From Pseudomonadota bacterium (lineage in GTDB: Bacteria > Pseudomonadota > Gammaproteobacteria > Steroidobacterales > Steroidobacteraceae), in assembly GCA_023423065.1 (NCBI GenBank), contig JAFAGC010000092.1, positions 1 to 29,865 on the forward strand: a DNA stretch of 29,865 nt, in the 5' to 3' direction. The position numbers were made by a program, and so were the translations under genes. Below, one piece after another: positions 7,124 through 17,800 of this stretch. Positions within the stretch are counted from its first letter, which is position 1. Every line of letters starts with the position of its first letter. The notes under the pieces are model-generated. The model had not been told where the DNA came from. It saw only the letters and a list, made by a program, of their open reading frames with translations, and searched no databases.

Positions 7124-8437
7124 TCAGGCCGTCGCGGCCACGGGCGCCTCGAACAGGCGCTCGGGCGGAAAGTGGCACGTGAAGGTGCTGCCGCGGCCCT
7201 CGACGCTTTCGATCTCGAGCCGTCCGCCATGGCGATACAGCGCGTGCTTGACGATGGCGAGTCCGAGTCCCGAGCCCCCGGTTTCGCGCGAACGTCCCGG
7301 ATCGACGCGATAGAACCTTTCGGTGAGTCGCGGTATGTGTTCGGCTGGAATCCCCGGCCCGGTATCGCGCACCGAGAAGTGTCCGCCCGACTCGTCGGCC
7401 CACCAGCGGATGAACAAACCGCCCTCGGGAGGCGTGTACTTCGCCGCGTTGTCGACGAGATTGGAGAACGCCGACAGCACCATGGCTTCGTCGCCGATGA
7501 GGCTCGCGTGAGATTCGATGCTGACTTCGACCTCGCGCGGATGCGTCGGGCGTGCGAGTACGTCCTTGCGCAGCAGCGACGCCATGGCGGCCACGTCGAC
7601 CGGAGCGCCCTTGATCGGTCCGTCATTGGCCTCGAAGCGCGAGAGCTCGAGCAGGTCCTCGATGATGCGCGTCATTCGGTCGGTCTGCCGTCGCATCTCG
7701 GCGATCGGTCCGGCGAGTTCGCCGAGCCCCGGGTCCGCACTGAATGTTTCGAGATACCCCGCGACGACGGTCAGCGGCGAGCGCAGCTCGTGCGAGGCAT
7801 TCGCGACGAAATCCTTGCGCATCTGTTCGAGGCGCACTTCGCGCGTGACGTCGCGCAGCATCAACAATCTCTGGTCCTCGCCGTAGGAGATGAGCTGGAA
7901 GGCCACGTATCGTTCGACCGGCGAATCCAGCCGCACGATCAGCGGCAGCGAGCTCTGTCCGGCGCGCAGGTACTGCACGAACTCCGGATTTCGCACGAGG
8001 TTGTCGATGCGCAGGCCGAGATCGGCGCGCCGCGACAGGTCGAGCAATTCACCGGCCTTGCGGTTGAACCAGACGATCTCACCCTGCGGATCGAGCATGA
8101 CGACCCCGTCGGGCATCGCGGCCGTCGAACGTCGCAGCTCGCGGAACAATCGTGTCAGCCGCTCCTTGTGAAACCGCTTGCGGCGGTGCAGGCGTACGAC
8201 CTGCGCGACGACGTCGCTCCACAGTCCCGCGGCGGCCGGTGGATCGGCGACGCTGCGGTTCTGCAGCCAGGATGCGAGCGTACGCAGTTGCCAGAGATTC
8301 CAGACGAGATACGACGCGAGCGCGCCGCATACGCCGAGCCACACGGATCCCACGAACCAGCCGAGCGCGGCCCCGATCGCGAGGGTTGCGAACACTCGCA
8401 GCGAGACGTAGACGAAGGCCGTGGCGCCGGAATCCAT
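7124..8437 (-). CDS. phoR: Phosphate regulon sensor histidine kinase PhoR
   Basis: Membrane histidine kinase that phosphorylates PhoB when phosphate is short. In its 437 residues I see two N-terminal hydrophobic segments (about 8-27 and 29-47) with almost no periplasmic loop, as in other PhoR. A basic linker follows (83-103), then a PAS domain (about 105-200, MPDGVVMLDPQGEIVWFN) and the dimerisation/phosphoacceptor H-box NASHELRSPL with H216. The ATPase domain has the N-box SNLVDNAAKYT (325-335), G1 DTGPGI (358-363), the F-box-like RFYRVDPGRSRETGG and G2 GSGLGLAI (388-395). The start is 8 nt after the phoB stop, which makes translation coupled. The tiny periplasmic part means signal input must come through Pst/PhoU, the accepted model for this family. 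Confidence 0.96.
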   Translation of the reverse strand: MDSGATAFVYVSLRVFATLAIGAALGWFVGSVWLGVCGALASYLVWNLWQLRTLASWLQNRSVADPPAAAGLWSDVVAQVVRLHRRKRFHKERLTRLFRELRRSTAAMPDGVVMLDPQGEIVWFNRKAGELLDLSRRADLGLRIDNLVRNPEFVQYLRAGQSSLPLIVRLDSPVERYVAFQLISYGEDQRLLMLRDVTREVRLEQMRKDFVANASHELRSPLTVVAGYLETFSADPGLGELAGPIAEMRRQTDRMTRIIEDLLELSRFEANDGPIKGAPVDVAAMASLLRKDVLARPTHPREVEVSIESHASLIGDEAMVLSAFSNLVDNAAKYTPPEGGLFIRWWADESGGHFSVRDTGPGIPAEHIPRLTERFYRVDPGRSRETGGSGLGLAIVKHALYRHGGRLEIESVEGRGSTFTCHFPPERLFEAPVAATA

Positions 8438-8445
8438 CTCGCTGC

Positions 8446-9153
8446 CTACAACGGACGCGCGGACAAGCGATACCCGGAGCCGCGCACGGTCTGGATGAGC
8501 CGATCGTGGCCCGACTCCTCGAGCGCCTTGCGCAGCCGCCGGATGTGGACGTCGATGGTGCGTTCCTCGACGTAGACGTTGCCGCCCCAGACCCGGTCGA
8601 GCAGCTGCTCGCGCGTGTAGACGCGCTCGGGATGCGTCATGAAGAACGCCAGCATGCGGTATTCGGTCGGGCCCAGCGCGACCGTTCGATCGCCGCTGCT
8701 GACACGCTGACTCGACTGATCGAGCACCAGGCCTTCGATCTCGATGCGTTCGGCGCCTTCCGCGGGCAGGCTCCGCCTGAGCACCGCGTTGATCCGCGCG
8801 AGCAACTCGCGCGGCGAGAACGGCTTCGTGATGTAGTCATCCGCCCCGCCCTCCAGACCCGCGACCTTGTCGCCTTCCTCCGCGCGCGCGGTCAGCATGA
8901 TGACGGGAAGCTCGCTGGTTTCACGGTCGCGTTTGAGCGCGCGCGTGAACTCGAGGCCGCTGGTGTCCGGGAGCATCCAGTCGACCAGCAGCAGGTCGGG
9001 TCGCCGGTTCGCGACCTCCGCGCGGCCGGTGCGTGCATCGGACGCTTCGCGCACTTCGAACCCCGCGCGGCGCAGGCCGAACGCGATCATCTCGCGGATC
9101 GGACGCTCGTCTTCCACGACCAGTATCTGTTTTGCGGACACGTTTGCTGACAC
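8446..9153 (-). CDS. phoB: Phosphate regulon response regulator PhoB
   Basis: OmpR/PhoB-family DNA-binding response regulator, activated by PhoR. The receiver domain (about 8-125) has the acidic pair E14/D15 (VVEDERPIREM), phosphoacceptor D58 (LLVDWMLP), T88 and K110 (YITKPFSPREL). The winged helix (about 135-233) has PTEYRMLAFFMTHPERVYTREQLLDRVWG and the recognition-helix segment VEERTIDVHIRRLRKAL, nearly identical in pattern to E. coli PhoB. No ATG is in frame. I chose GTG at 9153 (235 aa; a weak GGGA 5 nt upstream). GTG at 9141 would give 231 aa, closer to E. coli PhoB (229 aa), and would leave more room after the upstream Pho box. First gene of phoBRU; tsaB ends 61 nt upstream. Confidence 0.96.
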   Translation of the reverse strand: MSANVSAKQILVVEDERPIREMIAFGLRRAGFEVREASDARTGRAEVANRRPDLLLVDWMLPDTSGLEFTRALKRDRETSELPVIMLTARAEEGDKVAGLEGGADDYITKPFSPRELLARINAVLRRSLPAEGAERIEIEGLVLDQSSQRVSSGDRTVALGPTEYRMLAFFMTHPERVYTREQLLDRVWGGNVYVEERTIDVHIRRLRKALEESGHDRLIQTVRGSGYRLSARPL

Positions 9154-9164
9154 GACATTCCCAG

Positions 9165-9193
9165 GTGACGGATTTATGGCGTGGGCATTACAG
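9165..9193 (-). promoter_or_regulatory. Candidate three-unit Pho box before phoB
   Basis: On the minus strand three 7-mers with 4-nt spacers (CTGTAAT, ACGCCAT, CCGTCAC; the last spacer is AAAT) give the 11-bp periodicity of PhoB sites. The outer units match the consensus CTGTCAT/C at about 6 of 7 positions. AAATCCGTCAC recurs with one change in the site at 2371-2388. It is oriented toward phoB, but its end is only 11 nt from the GTG at 9153, so either the downstream GTG (9141) is used or the site works by autorepression. No clear -10 is visible. Confidence 0.5.
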
Positions 9194-9214
9194 CCGCAGT
9201 CTATTGCACTTTGA

Positions 9215-9907
9215 TTACGGCGAAGGATCGGCGACGCGATCACGGACATAAACCGGCAATGCGTCGGCCGGGTCGAGCAGTCGGCCGGCCGCAACGGCGG
9301 GCCGGGCCAGCGCCAGGATCTCGGTCGCGCGTGGCAGGAGGTCCGGGAATACCAGGGCGCCGCGCTCCGCGCAACGCGCCGCGAGTTCCGGATAGACTTC
9401 GAGGCCGCGACCGGCCGCCACCCAGTTCGATGAATCGGGTTTCGCGGCTCCGTTCCCGGGCAGCGCCACGGAGGCCGCCGGACCCACGTGTTCCGCATCG
9501 GTCGCGACGCCCGCTCCGATCCGGAACCGCGCCCAGTACACCTCGCGCATGCGCGCGTCGTTGACGACGAGCACCTCCGCGGCGCCGGGCGCCCGTTGCA
9601 GGGCGCGTTGCGCGACCGCGGCGAGGTTGGAAACCGGGACGACGCCGAGGTCGGCGCCGAACGCCAGCCCCTGCGCCACGCTCGCCGCGAGCCGCACGCC
9701 CGTGAACCCGCCGGGCCCGCGCCCGAAGGCGATCGCATCGAGCGATCGCAGCGTGATCCCACCCTCCGCGAGCACCTCGTCCACCATCGGGAGCAGGCGC
9801 TCGGCATGCCCGCGCCCGAGCTCCACGTATCGATCGATGACGCGGTCATCGACGCCGAGCGAGACGGAGCAGGCCTCGGTCGCGGTGTCGAACGCGAGGA
9901 TCTTCAT
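9215..9907 (-). CDS. tsaB: tRNA threonylcarbamoyladenosine biosynthesis protein TsaB (YeaZ)
   Basis: Partner of TsaD in making the universal t6A37 modification of ANN-decoding tRNAs; a catalytically inactive ASKHA-fold protein, essential in many bacteria. The 230 residues start MKILAFDTATEACSVSL, followed by GHAERLLPMVDEVL (33-46) and the signature AFGRGPGGFTGVRLAASVAQGLAF near 59-82. The Cys/His metal motif of TsaD is absent, as expected for TsaB. The ATG (9907-9905) overlaps the upstream helicase stop (TGA, 9906-9904) as ATGA, so translation is coupled. The yoaA-like helicase beside yeaZ is also the arrangement in E. coli. phoB follows after 61 nt. Confidence 0.93.
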   Translation of the reverse strand: MKILAFDTATEACSVSLGVDDRVIDRYVELGRGHAERLLPMVDEVLAEGGITLRSLDAIAFGRGPGGFTGVRLAASVAQGLAFGADLGVVPVSNLAAVAQRALQRAPGAAEVLVVNDARMREVYWARFRIGAGVATDAEHVGPAASVALPGNGAAKPDSSNWVAAGRGLEVYPELAARCAERGALVFPDLLPRATEILALARPAVAAGRLLDPADALPVYVRDRVADPSP

Positions 9908-11862
9908 GCGGTCTCGCCGTCGAGCGGCTCGCGCACGTACCCGACCGCCGGCGCGACTCCCGCGATACGCCGCAGGAAACTCTCGGCCTCGAGGGCGACG
10001 CGCGAGACCGGCATCGGCGGCAGGCTGGCGCGAAACACGCGGCCGTACGGTTTGTCGACGATGCGCGGATCGCAGATGGTCACCACGCCCCGATCCGTCT
10101 CGCTGCGGATCAAACGCCCGACGCCCTGCTTGAGCGCGAGCGCCGCCTCGGGCAGCTGGTACTCGCGAAACGCGTTGCCGCCGGTGGTCTTCAGGTGTTC
10201 GATGCGCGCCTTCGTGAGCGCATCGTCCGGAGAGGCGAACGGCAGCTTTTCGATGATCACGAGCCGCAGCGCGTCGCCCTTGACGTCCACGCCCTCCCAG
10301 AAACTCGCGGTGCCGAGCAGCACAGCGTTGCCGGATTCGCGGAAACGGCGCAGCAGGAGCTCGCGCGGCGCCTCGCCCTGCACGAGCAGCGGGAAGTCGC
10401 CGAGCTCGACCCAGCGTTCCCGCATCAACTGCGCGGCACGCTGCAGCGCGCGGTGACTCGTGAACAGCACGAACGCGCCGCCGGCGGACGCCTCGATGAG
10501 CGGCATCGCCGTGTCGATCACGGCCGGCGTGTGCGCCGGGCTCGCCGGGTCCGGCAGCTTCGCGGGTAGATAGAGCAGCGCCTGCGATTCGAAATCGAAC
10601 GGACTCGGGATCGCGAGCGTCTCGGCCGCGCCAAGTCCGAGGCGCGACGTGAAGTGCGAGAAGTCCTCGCCCACCGACAACGTCGCCGATGTGAAGATCC
10701 ACGCGGCGCGCGTGCTCCCCGTGAGCGACGCGAATCTTCCCGCCACGTCGAACGGCAGCAGGCTCAGGGAGAATCCGCGCAGCGTGAGCTCGACGCTGCG
10801 CGCGCCTTCGTGTTCCTCGGCGTGCACGATCTCGTCGAGCTTCGCGGCCAACTCCGTGGCGCGCCCCGCGCATTGAGCCAGGCCGGGCTCGCGGCTGGTT
10901 TCGTTGAGCGCGGAGGCGAGCCCGCGCATCGCGTTCGACAATTCCTGGGCGGCATCCGCGAATGGCGTATCGGCTCGATGCCATTCCGGCCGCGACGCGC
11001 GCAGCAAGTCGCCGAGCGCCGCGAGCCGCTGCTCGACCGCGCCCAATTCGCCGGAAGCCGCGCCCGCGGTGGCACGCGCCAGCGTGAGCTCGGCGCGCGC
11101 GTCGCGCACCAGGTGCTCGGCCTGCCGGCTGCCGAATCGCGTGCCGAAGAACTGCGTCGCGAGATCCGGGATCTGGTGCGCCTCGTCGATGATCACCGCG
11201 TCCGCCGAGCCGAGCAGATCGCCGAAGCCGTCCTCCTTCAGCGCGAGATCGGCGAGCAGCAGGTGGTGATTCACGATCACGATGTCCGACTCGATCGCCT
11301 TGCGGCGCGCGTCGATGACGTGGCAGCGGCCCACGTCCGGGCAGCGGTTACCGAGGCAGTTCTCGCGCGTCGAGGTTATCTGCGGCGCCAGTGGATGCGC
11401 GTCGCCCAGGTCCGGCACCTCGGCGATGTCGCCCGTTTTCGTGATCTTCGACCAGCGCTCCAGCCGGCCGATCATGCGATCGCGCGTCCCGGCAAGACTG
11501 CGTTGCCCGGCGAGCTGGCGGAACCGGTAGGAGCATAGATAGTTAGAACGCCCCTTGAGCAGCGCGACGTGCGCCGGCACGCCGATGGCGCCGCCGACCA
11601 GCGGCAGGTCCTTGTTGAAGAGCTGGTCCTGCAACGTGCGGGTGCCGGTGGAGATCAGCACGCGTTTGCCCGACAGCAGCGCCGGCACCAGGTATGCGAA
11701 CGTCTTGCCCGTGCCCGTGCCCGCCTCCACCACGAGCGGCGCGCGATTCTCGAGCGCGAGCGCCACCCGGCCCGCCATGGCGAGCTGGGAACGGCGCGGA
11801 GAAAAGCCGGCGAGCGAACGCGCCAGCGGGCCCTCGGGCCCGAATGCGAATTGCAGATCCAC
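9904..11862 (-). CDS. DinG/YoaA-family ATP-dependent helicase
   Basis: Superfamily 2 XPD-like iron-sulfur DNA helicase, 652 residues, close to E. coli YoaA (636) in length and to its neighbour pattern with tsaB. I see the N-terminal FGPEGPLARSLAGFSPRRSQLAMA, Walker A AGTGTGKT (47-54), four cysteines C110, C169, C174 and C180 in the positions of the 4Fe-4S cluster (NYLC...ENCLGNRCPDVGRC), the DEAH box (226-229), SATLS in the second half and motif VI GVGRLIRSETDRG near the end. The upstream in-frame reading runs into the giant gene, whose stop (11871-11873) lies 8 nt before the GTG at 11862. That GTG starts exactly where family similarity starts, so I use it. No Shine-Dalgarno is visible, so translation may depend on ribosomes from the giant gene. 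Confidence 0.93.
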   Translation of the reverse strand: MDLQFAFGPEGPLARSLAGFSPRRSQLAMAGRVALALENRAPLVVEAGTGTGKTFAYLVPALLSGKRVLISTGTRTLQDQLFNKDLPLVGGAIGVPAHVALLKGRSNYLCSYRFRQLAGQRSLAGTRDRMIGRLERWSKITKTGDIAEVPDLGDAHPLAPQITSTRENCLGNRCPDVGRCHVIDARRKAIESDIVIVNHHLLLADLALKEDGFGDLLGSADAVIIDEAHQIPDLATQFFGTRFGSRQAEHLVRDARAELTLARATAGAASGELGAVEQRLAALGDLLRASRPEWHRADTPFADAAQELSNAMRGLASALNETSREPGLAQCAGRATELAAKLDEIVHAEEHEGARSVELTLRGFSLSLLPFDVAGRFASLTGSTRAAWIFTSATLSVGEDFSHFTSRLGLGAAETLAIPSPFDFESQALLYLPAKLPDPASPAHTPAVIDTAMPLIEASAGGAFVLFTSHRALQRAAQLMRERWVELGDFPLLVQGEAPRELLLRRFRESGNAVLLGTASFWEGVDVKGDALRLVIIEKLPFASPDDALTKARIEHLKTTGGNAFREYQLPEAALALKQGVGRLIRSETDRGVVTICDPRIVDKPYGRVFRASLPPMPVSRVALEAESFLRRIAGVAPAVGYVREPLDGETA

Positions 11863-11870
11863 GAGGCACG

Positions 11871-14800
11871 CTAGCGCGACGGGCGCAGGCTGTCGAGGCT
11901 CAAATCCTTGAAAGTATCCTGGTCCGCCTTGATGCGGATCTTGAGGTACGGGCCCTGCGCGGTATGACGGCTGGCCGAGAAGTCGTCGTCCCGGAAACCG
12001 GCGAAGTTGTAGCCCAGCGAGATCCACATGTTCTTCGCCAGCGTGACGCCGACATCGAATCCCGTGCTGTAGTCCACGAGGCTAGATTCCCAGGAATGCA
12101 GCGCCGCGGCGTGCACACCGAGGTCGAAGCGGCGCGAGAGCTGGCGGCGCAGATCGAAACCCAGGATGTCGGAAATGCCCGAATACTGGTCGCCGTCGAA
12201 TGTGCTCGCGACGTAACGCGCACCGTACTGCAGGCCGAGCTGCAGGTTCGGATTCAGCTGCCAGTTGGCGTGCAGGTTGTTGACGATACGAGCCGAGTCG
12301 CTCGCCGCAAGGGCGCGCCGCTCCTCGTCGTATTTCATCTCGAAGCGGTCGAAGACGATCCACTTGCTCGAATCCGGGCGGAACGCCCAGGCGAAGCGGC
12401 CGATGGCCGAGGTCGCGTCGCCCGTCAGCGCGCTTGCGTCGAAGGCCTGCAGGGACACCGACATCGCGTGGCCTTCTATCGGCTCGCGATACCAGCCGGT
12501 GGTCGAGCTCCAGCGCTCCTCCGTGTCCGAGTCGCGGTGTTCGAGGCGGCTCGTGAACTGCCACAACTCGCGCCGATAGGACGCGCCGACGAAGGCCGCG
12601 AAGAAGTCCTCCGTCATCGAACCCGAGGCGAGCGGCGCGTTGGGATTCAGCGGCTCGAGATCCGGACCGCGCAGCGTGTTGGTCTGGTCGACCCCCACGT
12701 CGAACGCCCAGTGCTCGCGCCATTCGAAGCCCTGCGTGAGTCCGAAGTTCGCGAAAGTGCGCGGCCCGAATTCCGTGGCCTGCGTGCTGATGCTCGAGTT
12801 CACCTGCGTGCGCTCCCAGGGGCGCGTGCGCACGCCGAAGCGCGTGACGTCCGCCTCGATCTGGTCGCCCTCGGAGCGCTCGTATTCGACGAACAACGAC
12901 GTGTCGCCATTGAGCCGGTAATCGAGGCCGATGACGCTGCGCGCCGGGTAGTCGACGCTCGCGTCGTGGCCGCCGAGCGTCGTGTCGGCCGTGCCGCGCA
13001 GCGTGAACATGCCTTCGAAGAGATCCACGCTCGCCGTGACGAAGGCCTGGTCGGACACGCGTTCGTCGCCGCTCGCATCCTCGTCCGCGACGTGCCGCAC
13101 GCCCGCGCCCGCGTTGTAGATGCCGCGCTGCATGCGCAGGTCGGTGCCGACGAGCAGGCGCTTCGCGTCGCTCGCGAGCACGGTCTGGTGCTGCACTTCG
13201 CCGCTCAGGTAGAACTGGTCGGTGAACTTGTAGCGCGCATCGACGCCGCCAGCGCGCGTGCCGGTGTCGGCGGTGAGCTGCTGGCCGACGCCGAAGCCAT
13301 TGTCGACTTCGCGCGCCCAGGCACGCGCCTCGAGTTTCTCCGAAACGTGTTTGCCTTCGACCAGCCACGCGGTCGAGGAGTCCGGACGCGCCAGGTCGTC
13401 CGACTGCGAGCGCGCGATCTCGGCGCGCACCCGTGTCTCGGGCGTGAGGCGCCAGGTGAGATCGCCGCCGACCACCTGCGTGTCGCCCGACGCGGCGCCC
13501 TCGAAGATCGCGTTCGCGCCGATTTCGAGCGTGTCGTCGGCGAACTTGCCCGCGACGCGCAGGCCGGCCGCGGTCTCGTCGTCGCCGCCCGTGCGCACTT
13601 CGTAGTCCGCGACGATGAAGACGTGGTTGAGATCGAGGTCGCGGCTCGGCACGGGCTGCTTGAAGAAGATCGTGCCGCGTTCGTAGTCGAGGTCGTAGTC
13701 GATGAAACGCGACAGCTCGCGCGAATCGATCGTTCGCGTGATTTCGAATCGGTCGCGCACCTCGATGCGCAGCTTGTCCGAGCCGATCACGATGGGCGAA
13801 CGCGACAGTCGATACAGGCCGGACGTGCCGTCGCCCGGCAGCTCGTCCTGCACCAGGCCCGTGTCGGTACGCGCCGCGAATCCGGACACCTGCACACGTT
13901 CGCCGCCGAAGTCGCCGCGCAGGCCGGAGAGGCTGCGGTTGTATTTCGTGAGCTCAGTGACCGTGAAACCGGTGTCGAAATCGCCGAACAGCGCGACGAA
14001 CTGCCGGCGCTCGATCTTGAGATACAGCTTGCCCTGCGTCGCCGCCTCGAAGCGCTGCTCCGTGCCGTCGCCGTAGAGTAGATAGTAACGGTTCGGCTCG
14101 ATGGCGCCGCGGATGCGATCGCGCGCCGCCTGCTTCTCGCGCGCCGAGTCGTAAGCCATCGTCAGCAGGAAGTCGCCCTTGATGCGGCCCTTCGCGAAGA
14201 ACGCGACGCGCCCGTCCTGCTCGAACCCTTCCGCGCGGTCCGCGGCGGTCGCCGTTTCCATGTTGCCGCTGATCGTGTTGTACGCGGCCGTGCCCTCGGC
14301 GATGCCGACCAGGATCCAGTCGCGCGCGGCGGGCGCGAGCCATACCTTGTATTCGTCGCTCTGCCGCTCGTTGAAGCGCACGCGCAGCATCGCGTTGCCC
14401 GCGACCGTCGTCGGCTCGAGCTCGATCAGCGCGAGGCCGCCCTCGCCCACCTCGACCTGCGGCTGCTGCGAACCGGTCGCCAGGATCTGGTTGTCGTCGA
14501 GCTGCTCGACTTCCCACCAGGAGCGGTATGGCGAGTCGATGCTGAATGTCGCGATCGTGCCGGCGCGCGCCGCCTTGCCGTACTGGTCGAACATGCGCAG
14601 CGCGATGACCGGACGCGTGCGGCCGTCCGCGACCAGCTTCGAGGCGTCCTTGTCCACCTCGGCGCGCACCGGGCCGCCACCGTAGTGGACGACGCGCTGC
14701 TGCTGCCACACGACGTTGCCATCGGCGTCGAAGATGCGCGCCGCGAGCGTGTTGTCGCCGTCCGAGAGGTCCACGCCGCGCCAGCGGCTCAGCGCCACGG

Positions 14801-17800
14801 TGTTGGCCGGGTTGAGCGCGACGCCGTCGTAGTTGAGCGCGTTGACGGCGCGGCCGTTGATCGCAAGCTCGGCTTTCTGGCCGGGCTCGTGCTGGATCGC
14901 GATCTTGATCGAGGCGATGGCGGGCGTCGCATCGTCCTCGGGCGTGAGCCAGCGAATGCCCGGCGCGAGCGTCGCGAGATCGTAGGCGGCGGGCGCCGGC
15001 GCATTCTCGCGCGCGGTCTTGCGCAGGTTGCGCGATACCGCCGCGCCGGGACCGCGCAACACGATACCCGTCGTGTCGATGCGCTGCGTCTCGCCGCCCG
15101 CGCGCGCGAGCTCGAGCGGCGCGTTCGCCTCGAAACGCGAGCCCTCGATGACGATGTCGACGCGACGATTGGCCGCGTGGCTCGCCGCGTCGTTTCCGGT
15201 CTTCAACGGCTCGTCGGCGCCGCGGCCGATCACCTGCACGCGCGACTCGGGAACGTTGAGCGCGCGCGCGAGATATTCGGCCACGGTGCGCGCACGCGCT
15301 TCGGACAACGCGTAGTTGTCGGGGAACACGGCGCGGTTGCGGCCCGAGATCGGCTGCGAATCGGCGTGGCCCACGGCGCGGATCGTGATGTCGCGCGCGC
15401 CGCGCCACGCATCGATGTGCGCGCGCAGCACCGACTCGTCGGACGGCAGCAGCTCGGTCTTCATCACGTCGAAGCGCGGCGCGAACGAGAATTGCGAGCG
15501 GCTGTAACGCGCCGAGCCGCGGTTGAGTTTCGATTCGATGGGCGGCGTGCGCAGTCCGGACTTCGCGGGCGAATCGAACAGCACCGCGGCGCGCACCGGG
15601 AGCTCACCGCCAGCCGACGGCGTCGCGCGGGTTTCAAAACGGAACGCGCGCTTCGAACCCGCGGCCAGCTCGCCCAGCCGCGCGACGACCGCGCCATTCG
15701 CCACGCTGACGACCGGAGTGCCGAGGCCCTCCACCTGCTCGCGCGCGTCCGTCACCTTGCGGCCATCCACCGTGGCGCTGCCCGCCACGTATTCGAATCC
15801 GTCGGGCAGCATCACCATCACACGCGTGTTGCCCGTCATCACGCCGTTGACCTCGACGCGCGCCTCGTGCGCGGCCAGGCCTTCGCCGTTCGGATCAGGC
15901 AGCAGCTCGGAGCGGAATTCGAACGCAACGTCGCCGGTCGGCGCGGACTTCTCGCGCAACACGAAGTCGCTGCGCCATAACGTGCCCGGGCGCAATTCGG
16001 CGAACTGCGAGTATCCGCGGCCCGCCTGGCCCATGCGCTCGCAGGGCGCGAGCTCGAGGTAGTCGGGGATCGTGAGCGTGTCGAGCTGCACGGTGTGCGT
16101 GCCGGGCTCGAGGCCTTCGAAGTGGAAGCGGCCGTTCTCGTCGGTGACGCCGTAACGGCCATCCTCGAGATAGACGCGCACATTGGCGACGCCCGGGGCT
16201 TCGCGGCCGTCGGCGTCGCACGCGCCTTCGAACACGCGGCCGACGATGAAGCCCTGCTGCGAGAACAATTCTTCGTTCATGCGCACGAGCGACCGCGCCT
16301 CGTTCGAGCGCACGTTGCCGGGAGCGACCGCCTGCGCGGTGTTGATCGCGTCCTTCATGCCGCGCATCGCGATCGTGAATTCGACCACGTAGCGCAGCTC
16401 GATGGACTCGCCGAGCGCCAGCGAGGGATGCAGATAGGTGAAGCTCGAGCCGTCCGCCGCGACCTGCGGGTCGGCGATGCGCACGCCGTTCAGGCGCAGC
16501 GAGCCCGCGCGGAAGCGTGCGCCCGCCGGCAGGCGGTCGACGATCCGCACGTTGCTGAACGCGCCCGACTGGCTGTTGTTGCGCAGGTTGAGCGTGTACT
16601 GCACGAAGTCGCCGGTGGTCGCGATCTGCTGTCCGGCGCTCTTGCGCAGCAGCAGCGATTCGCCGGACGGATCGAGCGGTACGTCGACGGCGACGGCCGG
16701 CGCCGCGGTCACGACGAACGAGTTGCCGAACGAGCCCTGTTGCAGGTTGAACGGCGCGCCGGGCAGCGTCTGCAGATCCGGGATCGTGCGCTGCGAGGGG
16801 AACGTGAAATTGCCCGGCGGCAGGATTTCGAGTCGATAACTGCCGGGCGCGACGAGGGGAAAGCGGAACACGCCTGCCGGCATGCTGTACTGAGTGCCGC
16901 CCTGGTCGGTGACGGGCTGTCCCGTGACCATCTCGCTCGGGTAGCGGCTGACGCCGTCGTCGCCGAACACGTCGGCGGCGAGACCGGTCGCGACGTTTAT
17001 CAGCCGCACGCGCGCGCCGTCGACGGGCGCGCCGGTCTGCGAATCGAACACGAGGCCGTAGGGATCGACGAGCGCGTCGGCCGCGACCACGTCGGTCTCG
17101 TCCACCGGATCGACATAGGTCGCGTCGAGCTGCGAATTGCGCTCGACTTGCAGCGCGCAATCCTCGGTGGCCGCGTTGGTCGCGGTCTGGATGTAGCCGA
17201 CGAACACCCCGGTGTTCGGGCCGGTTTCGGAGAGCCGCAGCACCTCCGCGTCGCCGGTCGAGCGCGCGCTCACGCGCACGTCGACGGTGTCGATCAGGCC
17301 CGCGTCGCGATTGCGGTCGAGGTCGACGACGCTGACGAAAATGGGGTCGCCCGCATGGGCGACGGTGGTCTCCGCCAGGGGAATCGGAGACAGGGGATCG
17401 AGCGCGCCGGCGCCCTGCGGTGCCGGCGCTCCGAGTGCGGTGAACGCGGCGCCCATCCGGCACTGCGTCGGACCCGCGGGGAACGAGTTCTGGCTGGCCG
17501 CCTCGTAACGCGCCAGCCGGATGGCGGCGCGCGACGGCAGCGGTTCCACGGCCAGCCGCACTTCGTTGGACAGGACGGTCTGCGCCGCCGAGCCCGTGTG
17601 CTCGTAAGCGACGCTGCCGACGTTGCGGACCACCGTGCCGGGCGCCGTGACCTGAGCCACGGAAATCGCCGGCACAATGAGAACCGCCGCAAATAACAAC
17701 GTTCTCGTCAGAGCGCGGTTTATCCGGCTCCAGAAAGCGCCGAAGGCGGAGTAGCTAGTCGCTACTCCGCCCTCAGTGTGAGAGTACCCGTTGTTGCGGG

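Noticed and set aside
7172..8575. Open frame of 467 codons opposite phoR
   Set aside because: phoR shows all histidine kinase boxes; the opposite frame has none.
11694..14081. Open frame of 795 codons on the plus strand opposite the giant gene
   Set aside because: The composition is Arg/Ala/Glu-rich without recognisable domains and it mirrors the codon structure of the minus-strand gene; high-GC coding DNA often leaves its complementary frame open.
14685..15980. Open frame of 431 codons on the plus strand opposite the OmpA-like region
   Set aside because: Arg/Ala-rich shadow of a well-supported minus-strand reading.
16095..17696. Open frame of 533 codons on the plus strand opposite the 5' part of the giant gene
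   Set aside because: Same shadow effect; no signal peptide, domain or Shine-Dalgarno, and it ends within the giant gene's leader.
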